58,379 bases of DNA from Phoronis australis (Eukaryota > Phoronida > Phoronidae), in the NCBI GenBank assembly GCA_002633005.1, contig NMRA01000658.1, positions 148,251-206,629 of the forward strand, read 5' to 3'. The notes under the pieces were generated by a model. The model searched no databases. It worked only from the letters and a program-made list of their open reading frames with translations, and was not told the DNA's origin. Positions within the stretch are counted from its first letter, which is position 1; each line of letters begins with the position of its first letter. Positions 22,061-33,700 of the stretch are shown piece after piece. The position numbers were made by a program, and so were the translations under genes.

Positions 22061-22205
22061 TCGGCTGGGCTCTTCTGGCGTTAGATGTCGCACCAGGCCA
22101 AGACCAACATTGACACGAAAAGGACATCACAACATAGAGACGCCACAGCCGAGACTAACGTCGACATTTACTACAGACATTACTGTGTATGAGCACAGGT
22201 ACCTT

Positions 22206-22253
22206 TAAGTAGCCCTCTACAATATAATATATTATATTGTAGAGGGCTACTTA
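22206..22253. repeat. 48-bp perfect palindrome
   Basis: The 24-base arms, with the core agtagccctctacaatataa, match exactly with no loop. Flanking gcacagg and cctgtgc extend it imperfectly to about 22190-22275, so the whole can form one long hairpin. Confidence 0.97.
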
Positions 22254-23279
22254 GTCTTAACGGTGCCTGTGCTGTGATATGACTGAGTGAAGACGGCGTT
22301 GCGGATGCGCCAAATAATAGCAGGGAATTACAAGAAAAGGCAAGGCTGGCGCTGCTTTAAGGAATCTTTGCTGTAAACCACACCTACCAAGAGTACCAAC
22401 GCGCTAACAACAACACAGATGTTTACTGAGAACCGTTGGTTTCTGTAATGCAAGCTTTCTCGAAACTTCTCCAGCTTCTCCTGTGAGCTTTATAACTCCT
22501 CCTGTTGACAAAAACACGGCGTTACCGTAAAGTGACGTGAACGACAATTGATTTAAAAAGTTAAGTTGGATACGTTTTAATGCATATTTTTACGAAATCA
22601 ATCATTATAAAATACGGACTATTCGTGTATTATTTTTTGTCTTAAAAGTTTATTTGCTCGAAACTCTGAAAACGGCTCTCGAAGAGTTAACGAGCGTGTT
22701 AGAAGGTCAAGGTCACACATGAACAACAAACGCAAGCTGGGGATGAAAGTAAATTTTGCGAAGTTAACCTGCACGTAATGGGTGCTGTGCATGCAAAGGT
22801 ATACAGAATTGGCAAATGTTTCTTGTAATAGATTTATGCTTCAATAGAAGCGATCATACAATCAGTAAAGCTTTAGCAACGAATTTCCTTGACTGATACC
22901 TGCCAGTCAGCCCAGACCAGTCGGAAACCAGTGCCACTCACGACATGTGCTGGTTATTCAAGGAAATTTGGAGTGTTGTACGTTCACAGTTGTTTCAAAA
23001 TTTATAACACACATTCATGCTAGTTGTTCTTTTCATGGGTCTTTCCTTCACAACAAAGAAATCTGTCCGGCACTTCCAAAAATATGACTCCGTCTTTTTC
23101 CACTTCTGCCGCAAGGAACCTTCAGAGACTAGTCTAATCTCACTTCCAAATGTCATGAATTGAAAATTAGGTCAAAAGGTTAACTTTTAACGTCTTATCT
23201 CTCGTACGGCATTAACTTTTGCGGCAGAGGTGCTGTTGATAAAATGGTGTAGGGAATGAAGATTGTTTTCTGGAACGTC

Positions 23280-23586
23280 CTGTATTGCTGCATACAGTGA
23301 TACACTACCTTAAATGAATTTGTCACTCTTGCTCATGACTTTTTCTCTGAGATCTGCTCTTGTGAAAACTGCTATGGATGCCTACACACTCCGTAACATG
23401 TATGTGCACTTTTGTATTTATATTTATGTTTAAGTTCTGTATATTCTCCGTACTGTAGAATTAGCTAGTACTTTAGTTCTGTTCATTTTGTAGATTTTAA
23501 ATTTGTCGGATAATAGTAGCACTTGTGCTAACGTTTCATTGTTAAAGCTCACCGACTTTTAAATAAAGATTATTACTACTACTAGA
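23280..23586 (+). mobile_element. 3' tail of a truncated LINE-like retrotransposon
   Basis: The stretch ends aaataaagattattactact, the kind of short-repeat tail seen on many CR1/L2-like non-LTR elements. No coding part remains, and the left limit is a guess. Confidence 0.4.
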
Positions 23587-24178
23587 CTGCCAACTTCTTT
23601 CACGACCAGATGTTTTCTGTGTTGGTTAGTATCTGGCATTGTTGATGGAAATATCGGCAATGTGGAGACACAGATTCCACAAGTGTGGGGATGGTCGTGG
23701 TAGTATAGTTGGGGGTTACCCGGTTCTTGGTTGAACGGTAGATTGTTGGCTGACAAGGTAGCAACAGCAAGTCGATGGAGAGCAGCATAAAAACTAACAC
23801 AGTTGTTGAGTTTCTACTGACACACAAAGTTTATTAACTCTAGCTACAATATATATAGTGAATAGAAATATGTGTGGGTTGTGAGTGCAAAACAACAACA
23901 ATATTGAGAGTTCCGGTGATTTCATCCAACTCATAAACATGAATGGAGTCTGGACAGCTGTTTGGCATATAGGGTTTCACTATGAGTGGGCACTGGTCAG
24001 TGACATAGTAAACAACAACACAAGATGTCCGAAATTGTTATATAACATAAACTGTTTTGTTGGGATAGTTGTACGTCATAGGAAATGATGAAATTTGCAC
24101 TTAATTAACTTCATGAGAATTCATGACAATTGTGTTTTGGTTTATTTAGGCCTTGCACCTACTACATGCAGGGCTCGA

Positions 24179-26355
24179 CATAACGAGCTGCAGGTCGCAT
24201 TTGCGACCTGAAATTTGGAAATGCGAGCTGAGATTTTTGTGAGCTCGTATCAAGTCGCAAAATTCGACCTGGAATTTCCAACGAATGCGAGCTGAGTTTT
24301 TACACTTCTCAACAGCTACCTGACAAATACAAAGCAGCTCTTGTTAATCCGACCGTTAATTGGTTGTTGCCAATCCAAGTTCAAAAGAACATTAACCGAG
24401 AACAGCCCTCCCGATGACTTGCAAGCAAGTCGCGTGAACATGGGATATGCAGAATCGATCTTTGACGCCTTTCATTGGCTAACACTTTAGGCCACTTTTG
24501 TAAATTCCCGGATTCGCCGAAAAAAGTTTCGGGCCACTGCTTTTAAGCAGTGTTAAAACACGTGATAAAACTCCACAAAACAACGGTGTTTCTTCTAATT
24601 CTTAAGCGATCAACTTACCAAACTTTGTGGTGGACAAAAATGTTTATTTTTCACATAAGATGTCCTTATTACATGTACCAAATATCCACGACAATATCCC
24701 TGATATCGCACCGGCTGCGGTACCGTTAGCGCGCAAGCGGTCCCGGCAGACAATCACGACTGAGATGTGCTTCTCCTTTTCGTATTAAGACAGCCAAAGT
24801 GAAAATGACAACCTTATTAATCGCCAAACGACGGTCACGTCTTTACTTTCAGTTGCCAAGAAATTCTCAAACCCTTTACTTGTTTCTGGGGAAACGTGCG
24901 CGAAATATGATTTGTCTTTCACACGTTGTTGCCAACTTACTCCAGCGATTCAAGTGCGTGAACTCACTCGTGCGCACCACTTCAAAGAGCAGCGACAGTC
25001 CTAAATGAAAGAGTATACCGGCTTGGCTCTGGTTTATTTGAAAATTAACTGAGATTCCCAGCGGTTATAAAAGACCCGATGTCCCGGGACCGATATAACC
25101 CAGAATTGACGTTTTCCTGTTCCGATGTTTCCCAAGGTCGATGTTCTGTAAACCCTGTATTCTATGCCCGTAGCCAGCTATTGCAACCACTAGATGCGAA
25201 ATTGTGGTTCCAGTTAGCGAACTTTTCATTCTTCTCTTTATACACCCCCCCCCCCGGCAACTTTTCGCTCCCCGAACCACCGTCGCCGTAAAATGTTCAG
25301 ACTCCTATAGGAACAACCTTGTTCCGGCTGAAGCGAAAGTTAAAAACAATATCATTCCGGATGGCTAAAAAGGGTACAATGTAGGTGGTAACGATATCCA
25401 GAAAGTCACCCCTACTAGATGGAGTTTGCCTCGCAAAATCAAATTATTATAACGTTTCTTACCATTGTAGCGTTTTAATATCTTATTACCGCAAACACTG
25501 ATGTTAACAACTATGCTCACGCACAAGCCTACTCCCTACCTTTAAAGTGTTTCACAATAAGCGCTCACTGATCTATTAAAAGTCCCCCCTTAAATTCTGA
25601 GAATTTCCAATTAAGCGCCCACAGTTCAAGATAGCGCCCATCATAGTGCACTACAAACGACCACGTGTGGTTTAAGATTGACACGCAGCTTATATGGTGT
25701 GTCACTTTCATTTTACACAACTTCAGTTTTCAAAAACGTCTTTTCACAATATGAAAAACCAAATCCCAGCTTTGTTTTATACCTCGGAAAGAAAGTCAAC
25801 ACTAGTGACATGCGTGTCGTTTTGTGACTGACCAGTACTTGGAAGGTATTGAGGAGCAAATTCGCCATTACCCGAGTTAGTTTGAATCGTTAACAACTTT
25901 GATGACAGGCCTTTGCAGGCCAGATCTAACAAAATCCCGGATACTTTTTCAACGGGCATTTTCTCCCTTTCCAAATCGCAAATTTAGATACTCGAATGCA
26001 CAAGTCATTTAGAGAGCACTGATTCAACTTTCACATCGGCAACTTGCCTTGCGCTCTAGGGTCTTTCAATGGCGGTCGTGAAGAACAGTAAGGCCATACC
26101 TGCATGAATGAAGTTAATTTTGAGATCCGAAATTTGTGAGTATTTAACGCTGCAGGTAAGAGCATAATCTTGACATTTTCTCGATGATCTAAAAAATCTA
26201 TTTTGGCGCGTAAAAATGGCGGGAAAATTTTGCGACCTGGCATTTACAAATGCGAGCTGGATTTTGAAAATGCGAGCTGGATTTTGAAAATGCGACCTGG
26301 GATTTTGGCTAGGTCGCAAAATGCGACCTGGCCATTTTAATAGCGTCGAGCCTTG
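24179..26355 (-). mobile_element. hAT-like DNA element, copy 2 (2177 bp, 5-bp target duplication)
   Basis: It starts CAGGGCTCGACATAACG and ends GTCGAGCCTTG (one base off the consensus), flanked by the exact 5-bp duplication ACATG (24174-24178 and 26356-26360). It is the reverse complement of copy 1 over its full length with scattered small differences. The element's short ORF is at 25974-25777 on the minus strand, and a second partly conserved frame is at 24799-25008 (plus). Confidence 0.88.
25777..25974 (-). CDS. Short ORF inside hAT-like element copy 2
   Basis: Homologue of the copy 1 ORF at 19905-20117. It is 65 aa, lacks five residues present in copy 1, and otherwise differs at only a few sites. 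Its function is unknown. Confidence 0.35.
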   Translation of the reverse strand: MEREKMPVEKVSGILLDLACKGLSSKLLTIQTNSGNGEFAPQYLPSTGQSQNDTHVTSVDFLSEV

Positions 26356-26785
26356 ACATGGAATGTTTTGATTCGCGAAATATATGCAAACTTGTGTTCC
26401 AAGGGCCGGGTAACTACCGGCTTGTCGATGGCTAGCTACCCTGCGATTGGTTACTTAGCGACCTTTGATTGGGGTTGTTCATTGACAGTGAAATGGAAGG
26501 TTGGGCATCAGATTGTCGCACAGTAATCCGCGATACTTGTTGTGCCCGACATGGACATGGTTACAGCAACTTAGCTGTGTTGGCTAAGCCAAATACTACT
26601 GACTTCGCCGAACATGCAGTTTTTGCTCCTAACCACCAGGGGTCTGTTTCATCAGTTCCTTGAGACGTAAATTTGGTCTTGCACTCCGACATCACAATTG
26701 CCAAATAATTTTGAGCGCATCATGGTCCAGTTAAATAATTTAATATAGAAATTAACTAATTAACTATCATCTAGGTGTATGTTCT

Positions 26786-26912
26786 CAGTTTCAAACGTGG
26801 TGCCTCTTGCTTCAATGTCAGGCGTCCTTAAACCAGTCAACCAAAGAGCAATTGCCCATAGGCGAGTGATTAAGATAGGGCTTTATATTACTACACTCAC
26901 TGCAGATTCATG
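26786..26912 (-). mobile_element. tRNA-derived SINE-like repeat, older copy
   Basis: A direct repeat of 27088-27222; both contain cttcaatgtcaggcgtcc and aaagagcaattgccc, then an aggcgagtgattaaga segment. Its B-box equivalent is decayed. Confidence 0.65.
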
Positions 26913-27087
26913 ACACTTCCCTATTCAATGATTAGGCCGTGTCACGCCGCCTGCAACTCAACATTAGATCGGTCCCCTCTACATCTGCTTCCTCAGCCAT
27001 TATGACATTATCAAACTCAGGAGGCTGTGTGGTCCCTTTATGTCATTGTGAGTACATACTGAGGTTGGTACCAGTGTAATGAAAAAT

Positions 27088-27222
27088 CACCTTGTCCAAG
27101 TTTCGAACCCGGTACCTGTTGCTTCAATGTCAGGCGTCCTAACCAGTCGACCAAAGAGCAATTGCCCGTAGGCGAGTGATTAAGAGAGGCCTTTATATTG
27201 CTATACTAATTGCAGATTCACC
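27088..27222 (-). mobile_element. tRNA-derived SINE-like repeat, younger copy
   Basis: Read on the minus strand it has an A-box-like TGGTCGACTGG and a B-box-like GGGTTCGAAAC in tRNA spacing. It does not appear to be a functional tRNA; the acceptor arms do not pair well by eye. Confidence 0.65.
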
Positions 27223-27656
27223 ACAAGACCAAATTACTCAGACCTGATAAAATTATTTTGTCAAATTCTGTTTTAATTTTGTGCAATAAGTCCCAATTAT
27301 TCTATGCTCTAATACATAATGACTTCTGTAAATTTCGAGTTTTACTCGAGTTTGTAGCTCGAATTTAGGCGTCATCAAGTTCGAACTTAGACTAGAAACT
27401 CGTACATAATATACTAGGAGGCATTTATCTTGACTTCACAAAAAAATTAGAGCAGAAAATGTTTAGATTCTATTTGAGGTGGTGTGGCTGCATTATGGGG
27501 GAGTCCTATTTTGTATGAGATCTTAAGCTGTAGCTTTGAGATAAATCTAATTCTGTCTAGCTTCACTTCTTTGAACTGTCACAAGGTCTAATGATAATGA
27601 CATTCATTTGACTTTGTTAATAATGAGGATTCTCTATTTTGTTCCAGTCACCAACA

Positions 27657-27713
27657 ATGAACATGGCCAATTCACAACAAGACAGCAGGGAGGTAGATTT
27701 AGCAAATGTTCCA
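27657..27713 (+). CDS. SAMM50: SAMM50 coding exon 1
   Basis: Residues 1-19, [19 protein letters not shown]. The acceptor TTTTGTTCCAG ends at 27647, nine bases before the ATG, so a non-coding exon lies upstream. Donor GTAAGT. The N-terminal sequence is not conserved, so this exon is supported by phase and splice sites only. Confidence 0.75.
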
Positions 27714-30700
27714 GTAAGTATTGTTTATAGAATTAATTAACTTTCATTAGTGTCCTGTTCACGTGCTGCAGTTGCCCTTTCCTGTGCTGCCTTTGGTCTC
27801 TGAGACACTGGAATTTAGGTCTGTTAAAATAATGCATTTTGAACACGTTGATGTAACGTGGTCAACTCTATACTGATGTTACTATAAGGCAGAACACATT
27901 ATGCTTCCTACAGCACACATCACGAATTTTTGTCCGACCGGTCGGAAATTGGTCGATGACCGGCTAAAAATTAGCCGACCGGCAGCCGCTCGCAGTGCCG
28001 ACTCATAAGGCGACTCCCCAGCCGACCCTTCAGCCGACCGGCCATTAGCTATTTTTAGGCTAGAGTAGCAGTTGCATAATAGGTTGTCAGGCCGATACCA
28101 CTTTGCGTGTGGATGCATATTTATCTTAGCACAGGGTAAAATAAATTAACCTAGTTTTACTGTCTCGGTTACATTGAGTTCCCATCGGTTTTGTAACACC
28201 ACTAATTGGAAGGTTGAAGGCAAGCGGTAATAGTAAAGATTGGATTATGGACAATGCAATAAGTTTTGGATAAAAACACGTGAAAGTTTTCTTTACATTT
28301 GATCTTTAATTTGACTTGTGAGGTTAACAAGTTGCATTAGATTGGCTGCTTCCCGGTCAATACAACACTAGTCATTTTGTAAACGCAGCTATTTTTGACA
28401 GTCTTCGCCCACAATTGATTTTGTTTGTGTAATGCCAAACTGCATCTTTTTGCATTTTTTAAGTTATTCACGGGTCTCCTATCACGCACCCATGATAATG
28501 GGATAGTGAGTGAGTTGTTACACCGCGAAGAGCTCTCACTCCGAGCTCTCACTTTTAATTTCATATTGACCCTTGCAGTACAGATGCGAAATTCACGGTC
28601 TAGTATGCCCTTAACCTACGGACTTCGATGGCTCTAACTTCGAAATCATACTATGGTTACGATTTCCACAAACTTAGACTCTGACATCAAACACGGAATG
28701 ACCACAGTTGAAGCAACAGCCAATTGTAGCTTTGCGCATTCCGTTTTCATGTATCGGTGACGTTACAATCTGGGCTAATTACATGTACACATAGGCCCCT
28801 ATCAGTTGGTCGTTCACGTTGTTCCAAAAATAAATATTTTTTGTAAAATAAAACAATTGTGAACGCGAAGATGTGAATAGGTGGTGAAGAGGTATTTGTC
28901 TCTACGCGGCATATGTGCGCGAATCTTTGGTAAAGCAATTGCGATGTCGAAAAAATGATAGAAAATACATCAAGGTGCACTTTTAATAAGCAAAGCGTCT
29001 GGTGATATTTTTAGCGTATGATCCGGCCACCTCAGGTAGTAAGTGACGCTGAATGACAAGTGGCAACTACATACTTGGCGCGAAAATAAAAAAATCATGC
29101 TTGTATCGCCAAATAATTCTTCTATTTGCAGCTGTAAGAAGAAATACAATTTTTTGAAACGGTGCTCAATCTTAAAAAAAATTCCAACATGAGAGCACTT
29201 TATCAGGAATGCCAAGCACACGCAGCATTGTAAGAAAGAGACGTTGGCTTTTCCGTATGTCCACAAAAGTGCTTTGAGCATCGTGTACAAATTTGTTCAT
29301 TTCGCCTTTCTACACTGACGAATATGGTCAACACGGTGTTTTAAAAAAGTCCACTTTTGAGGGCATTTTCAAAAATAAATGTTTGGTTAATGAATTCAGC
29401 GAGTGGGTGCCCACGGGCAGAAAAAGTATCTGCGTAAAGAAAGAGTTGCGTTTTCAGAACTTTCAGAGCATGAGCTGAAGGACTACCTGAGAAAGAAAAT
29501 AAAACCGAATACCAAACAGAAACTTGTCCAATAAATATATAGCTCTTAAAAACTGTTACCCCGAAGAAATGTGCAAAATACGAACGTCATTTACGGAAGG
29601 TCGTACCAGAAGTGATTTGCTGCAGTGGAGCCGCCACGGGATATTAAAATCTCTGTGCTGTGCACTAGTTAGCTGAATGGAAAGTTGAAGCAGAAAAATC
29701 CAGAACACACATTTTCTATTCAGGAACTGAAATCTCTGTAGAAACAAAAACAATTGGCAACCAGGATTTATTGCGTCAGAAAACTTATCACGCCATGAGA
29801 GAATTGTTTTCATGCTCGGAGACTATGTGATCACCCATTATGCAATGATGACAATTCAGTGTGTACCTATACATTGGCATCTATTGTAAAACGTGGATTA
29901 GACTTTGAAGGATCAATGCTTGGGGATGGTGACGTGGTGTCCTGGCGGGGAAAGTTACTGACATGGTAAGTTTTTGAACCTGACTTATTAAATTTTCAGT
30001 TCGGTCGTATTTTATTTTGATCCTGAAGTGAAGAATTTTTGGTCCTCACGTGATAAATTATAGGTGCTGATGTGATAAATTTTCATTCTTGACGTGGTGA
30101 ATTGTGGTCTTGATTTGTTTTTTGGTCTTCTGTGTGAAAACAATCTCAATGTATTGGATTGTTTTAATTCTTGCTTAAGTAAAAGTTCTGTTTTGAGATA
30201 TTTATTTTTGGTCCAGGAAAGTTAACATGTATTGCTTGGTTTTAATCTTGCATAGAAAATATATGTCGTTAAATGTTTCCACTTAGGCCTTCCATAAATT
30301 TGGGAGAGCAGGTTGTGTAGCATCGTACTATGTAACTTCTTATTTAAATCTAGGTGATTTAGTAATACTATAAAAAATGAGTAGTTATGACCATGAAAAA
30401 CGAGTAGTTGTGGCTTCTTTTGAAATATTGTATCCTTTGTATATGCCTTGTGTAGATGGCTCAGTGTGATATTATGTAAGCCTTACAACTATGTATCTTC
30501 ATTGATGCCTGTAATAGAGGTACTCCCAGGATCATCAAGCATGTGTATGTTTTTATTCTAATGAGGCGTGCTTCGAATGTACAATTAGTAATCATACTTT
30601 TGCAGTGGTTCATAACAAACGGATTCATTAAACCCAGTAAATATTTTTGCAACTGCCAATATTAGGCTTGCATATTGCATCATACCTCATCAGAGTAAAA

Positions 30701-33700
30701 CTTGTTATCAATCATAGTAAAAACAATTATTTTTATCATTGCCACAAGACGTTAACAAACGCAGTCGGTGTCTGTAACTGTTGTGTCTACATTGCTGATG
30801 AATAAACATCGGTCTAAATACATTTTTATATCACTGATTCATGCCAAAGGTTTGAAATTGCGTTCCCTTAAGAGTTTTGACTTGCCCTGGTGATCACTAG
30901 AATTGATGCAATAAACTTATAGAAGTTGTTTTTTAACCTGTGTAATAGAACTGGAAATTGTGTGCGTTTTCGTTTGCAAGAGTGTTCTTTTTGAATCACC
31001 GGGTTAATCATTTTTACGCTCTACATGAAAACACAGACTACTTTCTTTAGGACTACATGTACCAAGTTACCCCGAAAATATTATTTTCAAAGTTTTACCC
31101 CTTGGAGTATATGCGAAATGCCAAGTATTGTGTTCTTACGCCGAAGGGCTCGGAAGGCTCTAGCCTTGGTGCGAAGCTGTTTACTAAATTAAATATACAA
31201 ATCTGCGCCGTTGTGGGTAAAAACTGACTGAATAAAATCTTCCTAGAGTAGTCTAAATTATTTACCAGCGTTGCAAAAATTGGTTTTCTACAATTATTCT
31301 GCTGCTAAAGTTATGGTGTGATCTTTTACGTCGACTTTCGACGCAATGAAATATTGCGTCACCTATTAGCCAGTTTCTTTTTCCCAGATTCTTCAATCAA
31401 ACGTTCTCCCTCGAGATTGCGTAAACGTCTCAACAAATGATCAGAATTGGTTTCACTTCATTACATTTTTTGGGAATTTTGATATCAGTAAACCGAATTT
31501 GAGAACAAATTTTGCTGAGATGTTTTCATCATCAAATGGGAGATGTTGAAAACATTTTGGAAGTGGCGTGTGTCACGAATGAACTCTTTTCAAAACGACG
31601 ACATACGTTCTTTCGTTACAAAAGGCAGAGAATTACGCAAGAAGATGACTTCAGATGTTTTTCGCTTAAACGGCCGTAACGGGCAAGTTGAATGTCAATT
31701 GACTTCCAGATTTTGCATGCACACCCGCCGGTCTTTAGCTCATGTTAATACAAGCTTCACGACGAGGTAACGATCGCAACTATCCGGGCTGTGTGAAATT
31801 TCGAGGTCTGCTTGAGCTCAATAGTGGCACCTTGCTTTATTTTGAAAATAGTCTTCATACAGCTAGCTAGCTGGCTAGATTGGAAGGCCCTAGCTTCGAA
31901 ACAATTTTTACTGCGAAAGTGACAACAACTTCAGAATGATGATGGATGGCACTATAAACCGATCACAGTCTTCCGTTTTCATGCGCCCGTGATCTTAATA
32001 TCGGCGCTATGTTCAAACCATTGTTTATGTTGTTCCTAAAATAAACTTGGGTTCTATTGCTGTACCAACATATTAAGAAATTATACAGACATAAAAAATA
32101 GTTATCTGTGGTAAAGCGCAATATACAGCGTGGTGAAGTGATGATCAAGAGCAATAACGGATGAGTGCAAATGCGTGCTGCTTGTTGAGCATTCCGCGTT
32201 ATGAAAACACTTGAGGTCGTAAAACATCCAGCGTTGTATTATGATTTTTATGCAATTTTACTGTAAAATTTCAAATTTCGTGCTTGTTTTTATGAATAAT
32301 GTACTGTATAAAAAGTCTCATATCTAAAGTTAGAAATTATGCTTCCGCGATATCACTTAACGTTTGATTTTACCACGCCGTCATCAATTCAACATAAAGT
32401 TTTAGGCTGGTGTAATGTCACGCACTTCGTATTTGTAGGTTGATTCGATTTTACCTCCTTTCAATAGTTGAACTTAAGTTGATAAACCGATGTCAAGACC
32501 AGAGTTGCTACTGGTGAATGAACAGCGAACAGTTAAATGTGTGTTTGGCCAAAGTTCACCCGCTAAGTCATAAAATGATAATTGCCGACCAAGGACACGC
32601 TTAATCCAAATTGGTCGTCTACACTAGGCGACCACTTACTCGACCCAAGTGCCGACCACAGAGGTGACTCAGCAGACGGCTCATAGCCAACCGTTGTTGG
32701 TCGGCTGCCGGTCGTCGACCAATTTCCGACCGGTCGGACAAAAATTTGTGATGTGTACTGTAGGTGCCACAAATTTAACAGCAATGTTTACTTACTTGAG
32801 GGTGTAATAAGTTGAATGGCACTGTCTCCCACTGAGCTCTTTATGCCTTTATTCAGCATGTATTAGCCGTCAGGTAAACTGAAGGTTTATGAGAAATGTT
32901 TTTGTTGATTTTTTTGACTTTGATAATCATCCAAATGAATATTATCTAATAACCTTCTTTAATTTTTTGGTCCTTGTCATCATTGGTTACTGTATGACTC
33001 TTACATAACTGCATAATTTAAATGGTGTGCTGTAGTGTAATGTCGTTTACGTAATTAACCATTTCAGGCAAAAGTCTTAAAAGTGCATGTAGATGGACTA
33101 AAAAGAACTAAAAATGACTTTGTCGTACGTGAAGTGAAGGATATTTTGAAGTCTGACAACTTTGAAGATGTAAGTAACATTTCAGTTGATGGCTTAGTGG
33201 GAATGCTTTCTAAGAAATGAAATCTTGGGTAAACATTGCTTTGTAGCCCATTATTTGCATTAGAGTTGTCCATTAGTTGTCTAGAATCTTGAAGTCATGA
33301 ATGATTGTGTGGACTTTCAAATGATTTCTGTCCAGAATTAGCACAAATACTAGGTTGTTGTACTGGGTTTTCATTTTAGAATAGCAAATTAGTGCTAGAT
33401 TTCAAATTCATAGTTTCTATCAGAAAAGTGTTGAAGATTAAAAAGACAATGATCCTGAACGAATCTGATAATTTAGATGAAATATAGGATGTTTTGTGTG
33501 CTCAGTTTTCGTCTTGTTTGAAGTTGGGTAGTATTATGATTGACTTTTCTGATTGGCTGATTTCAGATGATAAAGAGATCCTATGAAGCCAAAACAAGAC
33601 TAGACCAGCTGGGTGTATTTAAGAATATTGGGATTTATGTGGACACATGTAAAGGTTTGTAGGTTATATTGTCAACAGTTCAGGTGTTATTCAAAAACAC

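Larger units (their letters stand above)
21737..24173. other. Spacer between the two inverted hAT-like copies
   Basis: It contains the candidate HSPBP1 leader (about 21964-22060), a 48-bp perfect palindrome (22206-22253), and a LINE-like 3' tail near 23586. No protein-coding exon is supported. Confidence 0.5.
26361..27647 (+). promoter_or_regulatory. Upstream region of SAMM50, with two CCAAT boxes
   Basis: ATTGG (reverse CCAAT) occurs at 26446-26450 and 26468-26472, 22 bp apart, in the first unique sequence after hAT copy 2. This may be the SAMM50 promoter, since the first coding exon begins after an acceptor at 27647 and needs an upstream untranslated exon. That exon was not located. SINE-like repeats occupy 26786-27222. 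Confidence 0.3.
27714..33067. other. SAMM50 intron 1
   Basis: A 5.4-kb intron. It holds a gaccggt-rich repeat at 27888-28095 and its inverted relative at 32573-32768. The plus-strand frame 29293-29478 and those near it are short and unrecognised. No other gene is supported. Confidence 0.55.

Noticed and set aside
27088-27160. Functional tRNA gene
   Set aside because: A and B boxes are present but acceptor and anticodon arms do not pair convincingly; a direct repeat with flanking body indicates a SINE.
27330-27420. Similarity between 27330-27420 and 44700-44800 (ttttactcgagttt, gtcatcaa, gactagaaact)
   Set aside because: A dispersed old repeat is likely, but it is too diverged to set ends or class.
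29293-29480. Plus frame of 61 codons in SAMM50 intron 1
   Set aside because: No family resemblance, no splice context, and surrounding frames are broken.
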